Shown: one piece after another, positions 15,896-24,439 of the stretch
How the letters are laid out: each line of letters begins with the position of its first letter
How positions within the stretch are numbered: position 1 is the stretch's first letter
Source of the DNA: Klebsiella pneumoniae
GTDB lineage: Bacteria > Myxococcota_A > UBA796 > SXON01
Direction: 5' to 3'
DNA length: 48,253 nt
Assembly (NCBI GenBank): GCA_945867435.1
Contig: CAMBIK010000003.1
Span: 1 to 48,253, forward strand
Translations under genes and position numbers: made by a program
The notes under the pieces: model-generated
Seen by the model: only the letters and a program-made list of their open reading frames with translations
Database searches by the model: none
What the model was told of the DNA's origin: nothing

Positions 15896-16441
15896 CTACG
15901 GTGCGGGGCGGCCAACTGCCGGCGCTGCCAGCGCCGCTTCGATCGCCGCCACCAACCCTGGATCCTGGGGTGTGGTCCCCGACCCGAAACGGTGGGTGAC
16001 CGCGCCCGATCGGTCCACCAGGAACTTCTCGAAGTTCCATTTGATCGGCTTGCCGCCGCCCGGTTCGTTGGCCAGCAGCCACTGGTAGAGCGGACTCCGG
16101 CCCGGTCCATTTACATCCGCTTTGTCGAGGATGGGAAAGTCGACCCCGTAGTGAATCTGGCAGAACGAGGCGATCTCCTCCTTGCTGCCGGGCTCCTGAC
16201 CGCCGAACTGGTTGCAGGGCGCGCCCACGACCAGCAGACCCTGATCTTTGTACTTTGAGTACAGTGCCTGCAAACCCTCGTATTGCGGGGTGTAGCCGCA
16301 CTTGCTGGCCACGTTCACGAACAGCAGCACGCGGCCCTCCCCGTTCGGAATCACGGTTCCATCGGCCTCGACCAGAGCAGGGAGCGGGGTGCCCGCTTCG
16401 GCCACGGAGGAACCGGCGAGCAGGGTTAGGATGGGGAGCAT
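15896..16441 (-). CDS. glutathione peroxidase family protein, cysteine type, exported
   Basis: The 181-residue protein reduces peroxides with a thiol donor, probably thioredoxin-like as in most bacterial homologues. The catalytic set is present: C48 in NVASKCGYT, Gln in CNQFGGQEP and Trp in KWNFEKFLVD. The codon at 48 is TGC, so it is not a selenoprotein. A signal-peptide-like N-terminus (MLPILTLLAGSSVAEA) suggests export. ATG 16441 is chosen because GAGGTGA lies just upstream; a GTG two codons earlier is the alternative. A strong promoter lies at 16457-16484. Confidence 0.85.
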   Translation of the reverse strand: MLPILTLLAGSSVAEAGTPLPALVEADGTVIPNGEGRVLLFVNVASKCGYTPQYEGLQALYSKYKDQGLLVVGAPCNQFGGQEPGSKEEIASFCQIHYGVDFPILDKADVNGPGRSPLYQWLLANEPGGGKPIKWNFEKFLVDRSGAVTHRFGSGTTPQDPGLVAAIEAALAAPAVGRPAP

Positions 16442-16456
16442 GGTCACCTCGGGCTC

Positions 16457-16484
16457 AGAATACGCACGGCGGCATGGGTGTCAA
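16457..16484 (-). promoter_or_regulatory. sigma-70-type promoter of the glutathione peroxidase gene
   Basis: On the minus strand, consensus TTGACA (16484-16479) and TATTCT (16462-16457) are spaced by 16 bp. The predicted leader of roughly 8-10 nt contains GAGGTGA before ATG 16441. It is the best canonical promoter in the window. Confidence 0.65.
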
Positions 16485-16543
16485 CGGGGGGACTCCCTCG
16501 TGCTACCGTGAACCCGTATTCGACGCAGGCCCGCTCCCCCCGA

Positions 16544-18052
16544 TCAGCCTGAAGTCGCTGCCCCCGCCCTCGCGATTTCCACCGGCGAGGCACCCAGCGC
16601 GACCAAGGCCGACACCAGGTCTCCGTGCAGGGGTGCCACGGCCCCCCCCGCCCGCTCGATGTGAACGAACGGCCGCACCAGACCGGCCTTCTCCGCGAAG
16701 AACCGTGCCGTCTTGGGGTCTCTGCCGGCCACGGCGTGCCCCTTTCGCGCAAAGGCAGCCAGCGCTGGCACCAACGCCCCGCTCAGCTCCATCCGGATGA
16801 GTGAATGTGAGGCCACTGTGGCGATGCGCTTGAAGCGAGCGCCCGGCACTTCCCCCACCACCGGCGTCTCGCCCAGAAACAGCGCGAGCACGCGTTCCGG
16901 CCGGCCGACTGCGCCCGAAGGTTCGCTCCCCCACGGTCCGCGAGCCTGCCCGCCAGGAACCTTCCACTCTCGCAGCGCAGGGCCGCGCTGCAGCGTCACG
17001 ACTGTCTCGACCTCGGGGGTCTGCGGGAACAAGTCGATCGGCTGGATGCTTTGGACCCGCATGCCGTGTGCGGCCAGGATGTCGAGGTCCCGCGCCAGAG
17101 ACTCGGGGCCACAGGAGACGTACACCATGCGCTTTGCCAGCGCGGCGGCCTTGGCGAGGACGCCGGGGCTGGAGCCGCGGCGTGCCGGGTTGAGCAGGAT
17201 GACATCGAAGGGTTCATCCACCTTCAGGTCCTCCACCCGCCGCGCGATCACCTCCACGTTTCTCGGCGCCATCTCCGCTGCGGAGCGGGCGGCCTGGGCC
17301 ACCTCCTCCACCGCCACCACGCGCTTCCGGCCTGGTGCGAGCATCAACGCGTAGGCGCCGACGCCGCTGTAGAGATCCAGCACGGTCGCCGCATCGCCGA
17401 CCGCCGCGGCCACGAGCTTGTGCAGACGCTCGGCCTGCTTCGGGTCCACCTGAAAGAACGCGCCGGGGTGAATGTGGTAGCGCGTGCTGCCGATGGTCTC
17501 CTCGATGACCTGACGCCCGTAGACGACCTTGGGGGAAGTGCCCATGACGCGCTTCCGGTCGGGGTCGGCCGTGGACAGCGCCACCGAGTCCAACCCTGGG
17601 ATCTGCGCCACCAGGGCCGCGAGCTCCTTCTTTCCACCTCGAAGCTCTCCGCCCGTGACGGCCAAAACAAGCTGGAAGGCACCGGAGTCGGAAGAGCGGC
17701 GCAGGTCCACGCTGTGGACATCCCGCTTCCCGACGAGCCACGTTCGCACCACCGCGAGCGCGGCGCGCAGCCTCGGCTCCAGGACGACACATTCGGGTGT
17801 ATCAACAATGTGTCGCCGCTCCTGGTCGTACAGCCCGATGGCCACGCCCCCATCGGCGACCTCCACCGGCAGCTTCAGGCGGTGCCGGTAGCCCTCGGTG
17901 GTGGCCGAGCCGATCACGGCGGGCACCGCGGGAAGGTGGGGATACCTGGCGAATACCGCCGACAACCGTGCATGCTTCCGCAGGAGTTGATCGGGGTAGC
18001 TGACCTCCGCGAGGGGGCATCCGGGACACTGAGGCCGATAGGAACACTGCAT
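16544..18052 (-). CDS. TrmA/RlmD-family RNA m5U methyltransferase with RluA-like C-terminal extension
   Basis: The core (about 1-370 of 502 residues) is a class I RNA uracil-C5 methyltransferase. It has a 4Fe-4S motif C3-X5-C9-X2-C12 with a later Cys in TPECVVL, SAM motif LDLYSGVGAYAL, NPARRG in place of DPPR, and catalytic Cys in VYVSCGPESLARD. The substrate is probably a 23S rRNA uridine, as for RlmC/RlmD. The last 130 residues (RFKRIATVASHSLIRMELSG, then GHAVAGRDPKTARFF and LVRPFVHIERAGG) resemble the C-terminal part of RluA-type pseudouridine synthases but lack the catalytic Asp segment. ATG 18052 is chosen because the cluster motif follows directly. Confidence 0.8.
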   Translation of the reverse strand: MQCSYRPQCPGCPLAEVSYPDQLLRKHARLSAVFARYPHLPAVPAVIGSATTEGYRHRLKLPVEVADGGVAIGLYDQERRHIVDTPECVVLEPRLRAALAVVRTWLVGKRDVHSVDLRRSSDSGAFQLVLAVTGGELRGGKKELAALVAQIPGLDSVALSTADPDRKRVMGTSPKVVYGRQVIEETIGSTRYHIHPGAFFQVDPKQAERLHKLVAAAVGDAATVLDLYSGVGAYALMLAPGRKRVVAVEEVAQAARSAAEMAPRNVEVIARRVEDLKVDEPFDVILLNPARRGSSPGVLAKAAALAKRMVYVSCGPESLARDLDILAAHGMRVQSIQPIDLFPQTPEVETVVTLQRGPALREWKVPGGQARGPWGSEPSGAVGRPERVLALFLGETPVVGEVPGARFKRIATVASHSLIRMELSGALVPALAAFARKGHAVAGRDPKTARFFAEKAGLVRPFVHIERAGGAVAPLHGDLVSALVALGASPVEIARAGAATSG

Positions 18053-18116
18053 TGCCGCCCCCGTAGCCGATGGGCTACGATTCCCCAACCGAATGATGCG
18101 TACCCCTGTCGTCCCG

Positions 18117-19973
18117 ATGAGCCTCCAAGAGCAGGCGGATGCGCTGCCCACCACCCCCGGCGTGTACCTGTTCAAGGATGAAGGCGGCGGCGTGCTCTAT
18201 GTGGGCAAGGCCGGCAACCTGCGCAGCCGGGTGCGACAATACCTGAGCGGGAACGACGAGCGCTTCATGGTGCGCTTCCTCGTCGCCGCGGCGAGGCGGG
18301 TCGATGTCGTTCCGGTTGGCAGCGAGAAGGAGTCTTTGCTTCTTGAGAACTCGCTGATCAAACAGCACAGGCCGCGCTACAACGTGCAGCTGCGGGACGA
18401 CAAGCAGTTCCTCCGCATCCGGCTCGACCCGACCCAAGCCTGGCCGCGGCTCACCACCAGTCGCAAGCCGCGGCCCGACGGCGCGAAGTACTTCGGACCG
18501 TACCCTTCGGCCACGGGCGCTCGGCACGCCCTGGCCTTCATCCAGCGCCACTTTGCCCTGCGCACTTGCTCGGATGCCGTGCTCAACAGCCGCATGCGGC
18601 CCTGCCTGCTTTACCAGATGAAGCGATGTGTTGCCCCATGTGTCGGTCTCGTCAGCGAACCCGACTACGCCGAGCTCGTGGAGGACGCCGCGCTCGCGCT
18701 GGCGGGCCGGGACCGGGAGCTGCTGCCAAGGCTACAGCTGCGGATGGAGGCGCTCTCCGACTCGGAGAATTTCGAGGGTGCCGCGCGCATTCGTGACGCA
18801 ATCCACGCGATTTCCACGGCCACCCAGCGGCAGGTGGTGGCCGACGCACGCGGTGACACACGCGACACATGGGGGCTGTATCGCGAAGCCGACCGGGGCG
18901 TCATGGCGTGCCTGCCCACCCGCGAAGGCCAGGTTCTTGAGCCCTTCGTGTTCCCGTTCGAGGGTGAGGTCGGGGATGACGGGGAGCTGCTTTCCGGGGT
19001 GCTCAACGCCTGGTACGACGGCGACCGCGACATCCCCAAAGAGGTTCTAGTGCCGCAGGTTCTTGCCGACGCCGACGCGCTCTCCGAGGTGCTGCGGGAT
19101 CGCAAGGGGTCCAAGGTGCGCCTCACCGCACCCCAGCGGGGGGATGGGGCGAAGCTGCTGGTCATCGCCGCTGCGACGGCGCGTACCCGGTTCCTCACGA
19201 CCCACTCGGCTGTCGAGCGCAGCGCCCGGGCGCTCACGGGGCTGGCCGAGCTGCTCGGTCTGGACGGCCCGCCCTGGCGAATCGAGTGCTTCGACAACAG
19301 CAATCTTCTTGGGGATGACCCGGTGGCCAGCCAGGTGGTGTTTGTGGATGGCCGGCCGGCCAAGGCGGAGTATCGCCGGTACCATGTCAAGACGGTCGTG
19401 GGTGCCGACGACTACGCGACCATGCGCGAGATCCTGGGCCGCAGGCTGCGCCGCGCGGCGGAGGAGGGCGAGTTTCCCGATTTGCTCGTGGTGGATGGCG
19501 GCCGCGGCCAGCTTTCGGCCGCCCAGCAGGTGCTCCGCGAGCTTGGCTTCGAAGATCAGCCGGTCATCGGCCTTTCCAAGCCGCGCACGGAGCGCGCTCG
19601 CGGGGACCGGGAGGCCACCGACAAGATCGTGGTGCCGGGCCGGGATGAGCCCATCCTGCTCCGCGCGGACGACCCCGCGCTGCGCCTTTTGCAGCAGATC
19701 CGCGACGAGGCCCACCGCTTTGCGATCGGCTTTCATCGTCAGGAACGCTCGAAGACTCGGCTCACCAGCGTGCTCGACGACGTGCCGGGAATCGGCCGGC
19801 AACGTCGAATCAAGCTGCTCCGGCACTTTGGGTCGCTGTCGGCCCTGCGCGCCGCCGCGGAGGCGGAGATCGCGGCGGTGCCCGGCTTCGGACCTACTCA
19901 GGCCGCGCGGCTGTTCGCGGTGTTGCATCCGCCGGCAGGTATCGGTGGCCGGCCGGTCGCGGATGGTGCATGA
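18117..19973 (+). CDS. uvrC: excinuclease ABC subunit C (UvrC)
   Basis: UvrC makes the two incisions flanking a lesion in nucleotide excision repair with UvrA and UvrB. The 618-residue protein has an N-terminal GIY-YIG nuclease (PGVYLFKDEGGGVLYVGKAG), a four-cysteine cluster segment (CSDAVLNSRMRPC, MKRCVAPC), a UVR domain (SDSENFEGAARIRDAI), an RNase H-like nuclease (IECFDNSNLLGDDPVAS, LLVVDGGRGQLSAA) and paired helix-hairpin-helix motifs (VPGIGRQRR, VPGFGPTQA). ATG 18117 matches the family N-terminus; ATG 18093 is possible, and TACGAT at 18076-18081 would make that form nearly leaderless. It is divergent from the methyltransferase gene. Confidence 0.95.
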   Translation: MSLQEQADALPTTPGVYLFKDEGGGVLYVGKAGNLRSRVRQYLSGNDERFMVRFLVAAARRVDVVPVGSEKESLLLENSLIKQHRPRYNVQLRDDKQFLRIRLDPTQAWPRLTTSRKPRPDGAKYFGPYPSATGARHALAFIQRHFALRTCSDAVLNSRMRPCLLYQMKRCVAPCVGLVSEPDYAELVEDAALALAGRDRELLPRLQLRMEALSDSENFEGAARIRDAIHAISTATQRQVVADARGDTRDTWGLYREADRGVMACLPTREGQVLEPFVFPFEGEVGDDGELLSGVLNAWYDGDRDIPKEVLVPQVLADADALSEVLRDRKGSKVRLTAPQRGDGAKLLVIAAATARTRFLTTHSAVERSARALTGLAELLGLDGPPWRIECFDNSNLLGDDPVASQVVFVDGRPAKAEYRRYHVKTVVGADDYATMREILGRRLRRAAEEGEFPDLLVVDGGRGQLSAAQQVLRELGFEDQPVIGLSKPRTERARGDREATDKIVVPGRDEPILLRADDPALRLLQQIRDEAHRFAIGFHRQERSKTRLTSVLDDVPGIGRQRRIKLLRHFGSLSALRAAAEAEIAAVPGFGPTQAARLFAVLHPPAGIGGRPVADGA

Positions 19974-20036
19974 TCCCCCCCGTTTATTCCCGCCTTTGGA
20001 GCCCGCAAGGCTGCTGAGCGTCCGGGTGGGCGGATC

Positions 20037-20639
20037 CTACTTCCCGAACACGGTCTGGCAGTCCTCAAGCACCTGCGCCGGATGCACGCCGACCGATACT
20101 GAGTCGTACTCGACCAGAAGCACGCCTTCGGCATCGAGAATTCGGGTGACCCGGCTGGCCCAGGCCGCGGAGGTGTCCGCCGCCGCACCGTAGGTCACGG
20201 CGAGGGTCTTCTCCTCGTCCGTCCACAGCTGGAACGCCATGCCCTCTTCCTCGGCCCACGCCTCGTTTTTGCTGGGCGAGTCGAAGCTGATCCCGACAAT
20301 GGAGACCCCCAGCGCATCGAATTCACTTTGGCGGTCGCGGTACCCGCAACCTTCGGTGGTTCACCCAGAGGTCCCGGCGGCTGGGTAGAACCAGATGACG
20401 GTGGGGTGGCCGATGAGGTCGGGGCGGCTGCGTGCGCTCCCGTCCCGGTTCGTGGCGACAAACTCAGGGGCCGGCGTGCGCTCGGTGGCCCACTCTCCGT
20501 TCAGGTTGGTCGCGGTGTCCACCTCGGTGCCCTCGGCTGTGTCGGACGAATCCGCGAGAGGGCCGGAGTCAGCGGCGGAGTCAGAGGCGGTGTCAGGGGC
20601 TTCAGTGAAGGCGCACGACGCGAGCAACAGGAGGGTCAT
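20037..20639 (-). CDS. selenocysteine-containing peroxiredoxin lipoprotein (Bcp/PrxQ type), UGA at codon 93
   Basis: Reading through one TGA at 20363-20361 gives a continuous 200-residue protein. The leader MTLLLLASC is a lipobox (Cys9), followed by an Asp/Ser/Thr/Ala-rich tether of about 40 residues and a peroxiredoxin domain (about 57-200). The TGA falls where PrxQ/Bcp proteins have the peroxidatic Cys: FYPAAGTSG-U-TTEGC. C98, five residues on, is the expected resolving Cys, as in E. coli Bcp C45/C50. The C-terminal half keeps the fold (GVSIVGISFDSPSKNEAWAEEEG, AVTYGAA). A hairpin at 20333-20351 fits a bacterial SECIS. It would detoxify peroxides outside the inner membrane. A nonsense mutation is the alternative. 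TAGTGG lies 6 nt before the ATG. Confidence 0.8.
20333..20351 (-). promoter_or_regulatory. putative bacterial SECIS element
   Basis: Starting 10 nt after the UGA, GGUUGCG pairs with CGCGACC (one U-G pair) around the loop GGUAC. The loop begins 17 nt after the UGA and starts with GG. This meets the published rule of thumb for bacterial SECIS: a loop 16-37 nt downstream with a G among its first two bases. Confidence 0.6.
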
Positions 20640-20645
20640 TCGGAG

Positions 20646-20682
20646 CCACTAACCGACCGCCAGCCCAGCCTTGGGGTAGCTT
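20646..20682. promoter_or_regulatory. paired start-proximal -10-like hexamers, divergent
   Basis: TAGTGG (minus, 20651-20646) and TAGCTT (plus, 20677-20682) each lie 6 nt before the start codons of the peroxiredoxin and CotH genes, within a 49-bp interval. Neither gene has a Shine-Dalgarno. Leaderless transcription from both is inferred. Confidence 0.3.
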
Positions 20683-20688
20683 GGGCCG

Positions 20689-23600
20689 ATGCACGAGGTC
20701 CGCCCCTCCAAACTCTGCCTGTGGACCCTGATCTTCGCGGTCTCTTGCGGCGACTCCCTGCCCACCTCTCCAGATCCGGTTGGGGCGGATTCTGCCGACC
20801 CATCCCCCCAGGGCGCGATTCGCATCAACGAAGTCATGACGAAGAACACCGGAAGTTCGGAAGATGGGGCCGGCGATGCCAGCGACTGGATCGAACTTTA
20901 CAACGCGGGTGAAACGGCCGTGGACCTCGCGGGGTGGAGGCTGAGCGCGGGCGGCGAGGAGGCCACGGCCCTCGTATTAGAAAATACCAAGCTGTTGCCT
21001 GGAAACTTCGTGCTTATTTGGGCCTCAGGGAAAGGCGTGGACGGGGCGGCCGGGGAGCTCCACGCAGCGTTCAAGTTGGCCAGCGCCGGGGTCACGGTCG
21101 TGCTTCACTCGCCCGACGGGGAGGAGGCCGATCGCCTGGTGGTTCCTGCCTTGGACGACGACGTGAGCTACGGGCTGGACGAGCCGGTCACCGAGGCGAC
21201 GCTCCTGGCCGCCGGTTCGACTGGCACGTTGATGGACGCCCCAACGGGGGACTGGACCGCCCCGAGCTTCGACGATGCCGCGTGGCATCCCATCATCCTG
21301 CCTGTGGGCTTCGATGGGAGCGTCACGGGCGGGGAACCTGCAGAACGCGCGCTTGAGCGGCCCACGACGCAGTCCAGCGACTACCCCGGGTTTACCGGTG
21401 CCGAGGCCGTGGATGGCGACCCGAACACCTTCTCTCACACCGGCACCGGCGACTTCGAACCCTGGTGGCAGGTCGAGCTCGATGCCGACTACGCCATCTC
21501 CCAAGTTCAGCTCGTGAACCGCTACGGTTGCTGCCCTGAACGGCTCTACAACATCGTTGTAAGCGTGCTCGCGGAAGATGGCCGTGCGGTGTGGGCTAGC
21601 GATGTCCAGAACCCGGTGGCCGAGGGTGAGGCCCCCGTGGCACCCGACCAGGTGATCACGCTGCAGGTCCCCGGGGGGCCGATTGGGCGGTCGGTGCGCG
21701 TCGCAAAGACGGCCGTGAACGGTTCGGCCTCCAGCGAGTGGCTCTCGCTCGCCGACGTTACCGTGACCGGCACCCCCGCCGCCCCGTACAGCGACGACAT
21801 CACGACCGACATCGACATGTGGGTGGATTCTGTCATCATCGGCCTCCGAGTTGCATTTGTGATGGTAGCGGAGCGACCGACACGCGCTGTCCTCACCCTC
21901 GACTACGACGACGGCTTCCTTGCGAGTGTGGACGGCGCCGAGGTCGCCTCCGGCAACGCAGGTGCCCCGATCGAACACGCCGCGGGTCAACCGGAGCGCT
22001 TCCCGGTCGACCTCCGCTCGCTAACGGCGGGGGCCCATCTGTTCGCGCTCCGTGGGGACAATGTCTCGGCCAACGACGACGACTTCCTGATTGCGCCCAC
22101 CCTGACGGCCCAGTGGTTCACCCCCGGCGACCCGGGCTACTTCACGGTGGCGACGCCCGGCGAACCCAACGGCGAAGCCGGAAAGGGCGCGCTTGCCCCG
22201 CCGACCTTCGATCCGCCCCGAGGCTTCTACAGTTCGGTTCAGGCCCTCACCGTTTCGGCCCCGGCCGGCGCCACTCTGGTGTACACCCTCGATGGCACCC
22301 CACCCACCGACGTCAACGGATCGCGACTCTACCCGGCCTCCCCGGCGGCCGTCGCGACCCTAACGATGGATGTCCCGACCACCGCCATCGTGCGAGCGGT
22401 CGCCCTCCGCGACGGCTGGGACGACAGCCGGATTGCGACGCACACCTACCTTTTTCTGGAAGATGTGCTCGCGCAGTCCTCCCGCCCTGCCGGGTTCCCC
22501 TCGACCTGGGAAAGTCAATCGGAAGGCAGCTACACCGCCGACTACGGGATGGACCCGGAGGTGGCGGAGGACCCGCGGTACCGCGCCGAACTGCTCGAAG
22601 GGCTGCGAGAGATCCCGACGCTCTCCATCGTGACCGGCATCGACGACCTCTTCGGCGCCAACGGCCTGTACGCGAACAGTGCTTCCCGCGGCGATGCCTG
22701 GGAACGTCGGGTTTCGCTGGAGTGGATCGAACCCGATGGTTCGACCGGCTTCGCCGAGGATGCCAAGTTGCAGGTGCACGGCTACGGCTGGCGCTACCAT
22801 TCCTCGACCCTCAAGCACAGCTTCCGCATCCAGTTCCAGGCGGAGTACGGGGCGTCGAAGCTGGAATGGCCGATGTTCGCAGACGCCCCCGTTGACCGCT
22901 TCGACAGCATCGTTCTCCGGGCGGGGGGCTCCAAGACCTGGCTTGACTTCCGTGACCCGGCCCAGGCGCAGTACCTCCACGATGCCTTCGCTCGCGACAC
23001 GGCGCGTGACATGGGCAAGGTGGACGGTCACGCCACCTACGTTCACCTGTACCTGAACGGTCTGTACTGGGGCCTTTACATGCCGGTCGAGCGTCCAGAC
23101 GCTGGCTTTGCTGAGGAGTATTTTGGTGGGGACGAGGCGAACTACGACGCCATCAATCGGCGGACCACCACCACGGAGGCCATCGATGGCGACCTGGAGG
23201 CCTACAACACGATGATCGCCCTCGCCGATGGCGACATGACCACCGCCGAAGGTTTGGCGGCGTTGGAAGCCTATCTCGACGTAGACGACCTGATCGACTG
23301 GATGCTCATCCACCAGTACACCACCAACCGCGACGGTCCTTGCTGCTTCGAAGGCAACAACCAACGAGGGATTCGCAAGCGAGAAGTCGGCGCGCAATAT
23401 CAGTTCTTCGTCTGGGACATGGAGTATTCGCTGTGGGAGGCGAGCGACGCCACCAACGTGGATGTGAACGTGGCGGGGCACGCGTCGCACGCCTACCGAC
23501 AGCTTTGGGACAACGCCGAGTTTCGCGAGCGATACTCCGCTCGAGCCCATGTGTTGCTCACCGGTGCTGGTGCGCTGACTCCGGATGCCGCTTCCGCACG

Positions 23601-23799
23601 CTACGAAGCGCGTGCCGACGAGATCTACGCCGCGCTCCTCGCAGAATCGGCGCGATGGGGTGATACATATCGGGCTGTTCCCTACACCCGCGATGTGGAG
23701 TGGCTGGAGGAATACAATCGGTTGCAGGATGAGTATTTCCCCTATCGCACCGACTTTTTGATCGAGCAGCTGCGCGCGGTGGGGCTTTACGACGAGTGA
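20689..23799 (+). CDS. CotH-domain lipoprotein with LTD, F5/8-type and chitobiase-C-like domains
   Basis: The 1036-residue predicted lipoprotein has the lipobox AVSC near residue 20. In order come a lamin-tail domain (about 43-150: IRINEVMTKN, SDWIELYN, VDLAGWRLS), a discoidin-like domain (about 226-360: AVDGDPNTFSHTGTG, WWQVELDADY), a chitobiase C-terminal-like module (about 505-590: YTLDGTPPT) and a CotH domain (about 640-940: LSIVTGIDDLF, LNGLYWGLYMPVERPD, QFFVWDMEYSLWE). CotH in Bacillus spores is a protein kinase, and the D-rich segments are compatible with that fold. Extracellular surface modification is the likely setting; the substrate is unknown. Confidence 0.85.
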   Translation: MHEVRPSKLCLWTLIFAVSCGDSLPTSPDPVGADSADPSPQGAIRINEVMTKNTGSSEDGAGDASDWIELYNAGETAVDLAGWRLSAGGEEATALVLENTKLLPGNFVLIWASGKGVDGAAGELHAAFKLASAGVTVVLHSPDGEEADRLVVPALDDDVSYGLDEPVTEATLLAAGSTGTLMDAPTGDWTAPSFDDAAWHPIILPVGFDGSVTGGEPAERALERPTTQSSDYPGFTGAEAVDGDPNTFSHTGTGDFEPWWQVELDADYAISQVQLVNRYGCCPERLYNIVVSVLAEDGRAVWASDVQNPVAEGEAPVAPDQVITLQVPGGPIGRSVRVAKTAVNGSASSEWLSLADVTVTGTPAAPYSDDITTDIDMWVDSVIIGLRVAFVMVAERPTRAVLTLDYDDGFLASVDGAEVASGNAGAPIEHAAGQPERFPVDLRSLTAGAHLFALRGDNVSANDDDFLIAPTLTAQWFTPGDPGYFTVATPGEPNGEAGKGALAPPTFDPPRGFYSSVQALTVSAPAGATLVYTLDGTPPTDVNGSRLYPASPAAVATLTMDVPTTAIVRAVALRDGWDDSRIATHTYLFLEDVLAQSSRPAGFPSTWESQSEGSYTADYGMDPEVAEDPRYRAELLEGLREIPTLSIVTGIDDLFGANGLYANSASRGDAWERRVSLEWIEPDGSTGFAEDAKLQVHGYGWRYHSSTLKHSFRIQFQAEYGASKLEWPMFADAPVDRFDSIVLRAGGSKTWLDFRDPAQAQYLHDAFARDTARDMGKVDGHATYVHLYLNGLYWGLYMPVERPDAGFAEEYFGGDEANYDAINRRTTTTEAIDGDLEAYNTMIALADGDMTTAEGLAALEAYLDVDDLIDWMLIHQYTTNRDGPCCFEGNNQRGIRKREVGAQYQFFVWDMEYSLWEASDATNVDVNVAGHASHAYRQLWDNAEFRERYSARAHVLLTGAGALTPDAASARYEARADEIYAALLAESARWGDTYRAVPYTRDVEWLEEYNRLQDEYFPYRTDFLIEQLRAVGLYDE

Positions 23800-23819
23800 C
23801 CGTTCCGATAGTTGCTTCT

Positions 23820-24398
23820 ATGCGCCTTCCGTTCGTCGCCGCCCCCCTGCTCGCGGCGGTTTCGTGTCGCTGCGGTGAGGATGACCGTTCCCCCCCCGCC
23901 GGAGAGGAAGGCCCTGCGCCCGCCGCGCTCCGGTTTCCCTGGACGCCCCCCCCCGCCAATTGCGCCGACCTCGAAGCTTGGGCCGCCGTACTCGGCCGCG
24001 CCGCTCCCGATGTGACTACTCGTTCGCCGGCATGCAACGACGACGCCGACCCGCTGATGTGCACCACCGACATCCGGATGACCTTTACGGGCGGGGCGTG
24101 GATGACCGTGCATCGCGGCTACGAGTGGGGGTCGGAGACCCTGCACTTCCCCGGCGTTCGACGGGACGAGGTCTGGGCGGCGGCGAGGAACTGTTTCGGT
24201 AGCCAGCCCGACCTTCGCACGCTTGGGTTGCCGTCGCTTCCGGGAGTGGTCCCCACGCTGACCGCCGATATGGGTGCCGTGACCGCGATGGTCGAGGGGG
24301 GGCGGTTCGGCTGGGAGTGGGGCGATGGCTGCCACGGGTACGTTTACGTGGTTGAGGTGGGGGCCGACACCGAGGTGGTGTCGGGCGGAGGCTGTTGA
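23820..24398 (+). CDS. small lipoprotein of unknown function
   Basis: The 192-residue protein begins with the leader MRLPFVAAPLLAAVSC (Cys16). A Pro/Ala-rich linker follows, then a domain with six cysteines (NCADL, SPACNDD, LMCTT, RNCFGS, DGCHGY, GGGC) that may form disulfides. No family is recognised. A GTG at 23796, overlapping the previous stop, is an alternative start that would lengthen the leader by eight residues. Two C-runs of eight and nine bases lie in its first 140 bp. It follows the CotH gene directly and is probably cotranscribed with it. Confidence 0.5.
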   Translation: MRLPFVAAPLLAAVSCRCGEDDRSPPAGEEGPAPAALRFPWTPPPANCADLEAWAAVLGRAAPDVTTRSPACNDDADPLMCTTDIRMTFTGGAWMTVHRGYEWGSETLHFPGVRRDEVWAAARNCFGSQPDLRTLGLPSLPGVVPTLTADMGAVTAMVEGGRFGWEWGDGCHGYVYVVEVGADTEVVSGGGC

Positions 24399-24439
24399 CC
24401 GGCCCGGGCCACTGTCGCGGGCTAAAGCTCCGTGCTTCA

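Noticed and set aside
20361..20639. Peroxiredoxin gene read as a pseudogene or two separate short genes
   Set aside because: The TGA sits exactly at the peroxidatic Cys, the frame is continuous on both sides, and a SECIS-like hairpin follows. A random nonsense mutation is possible but less likely.
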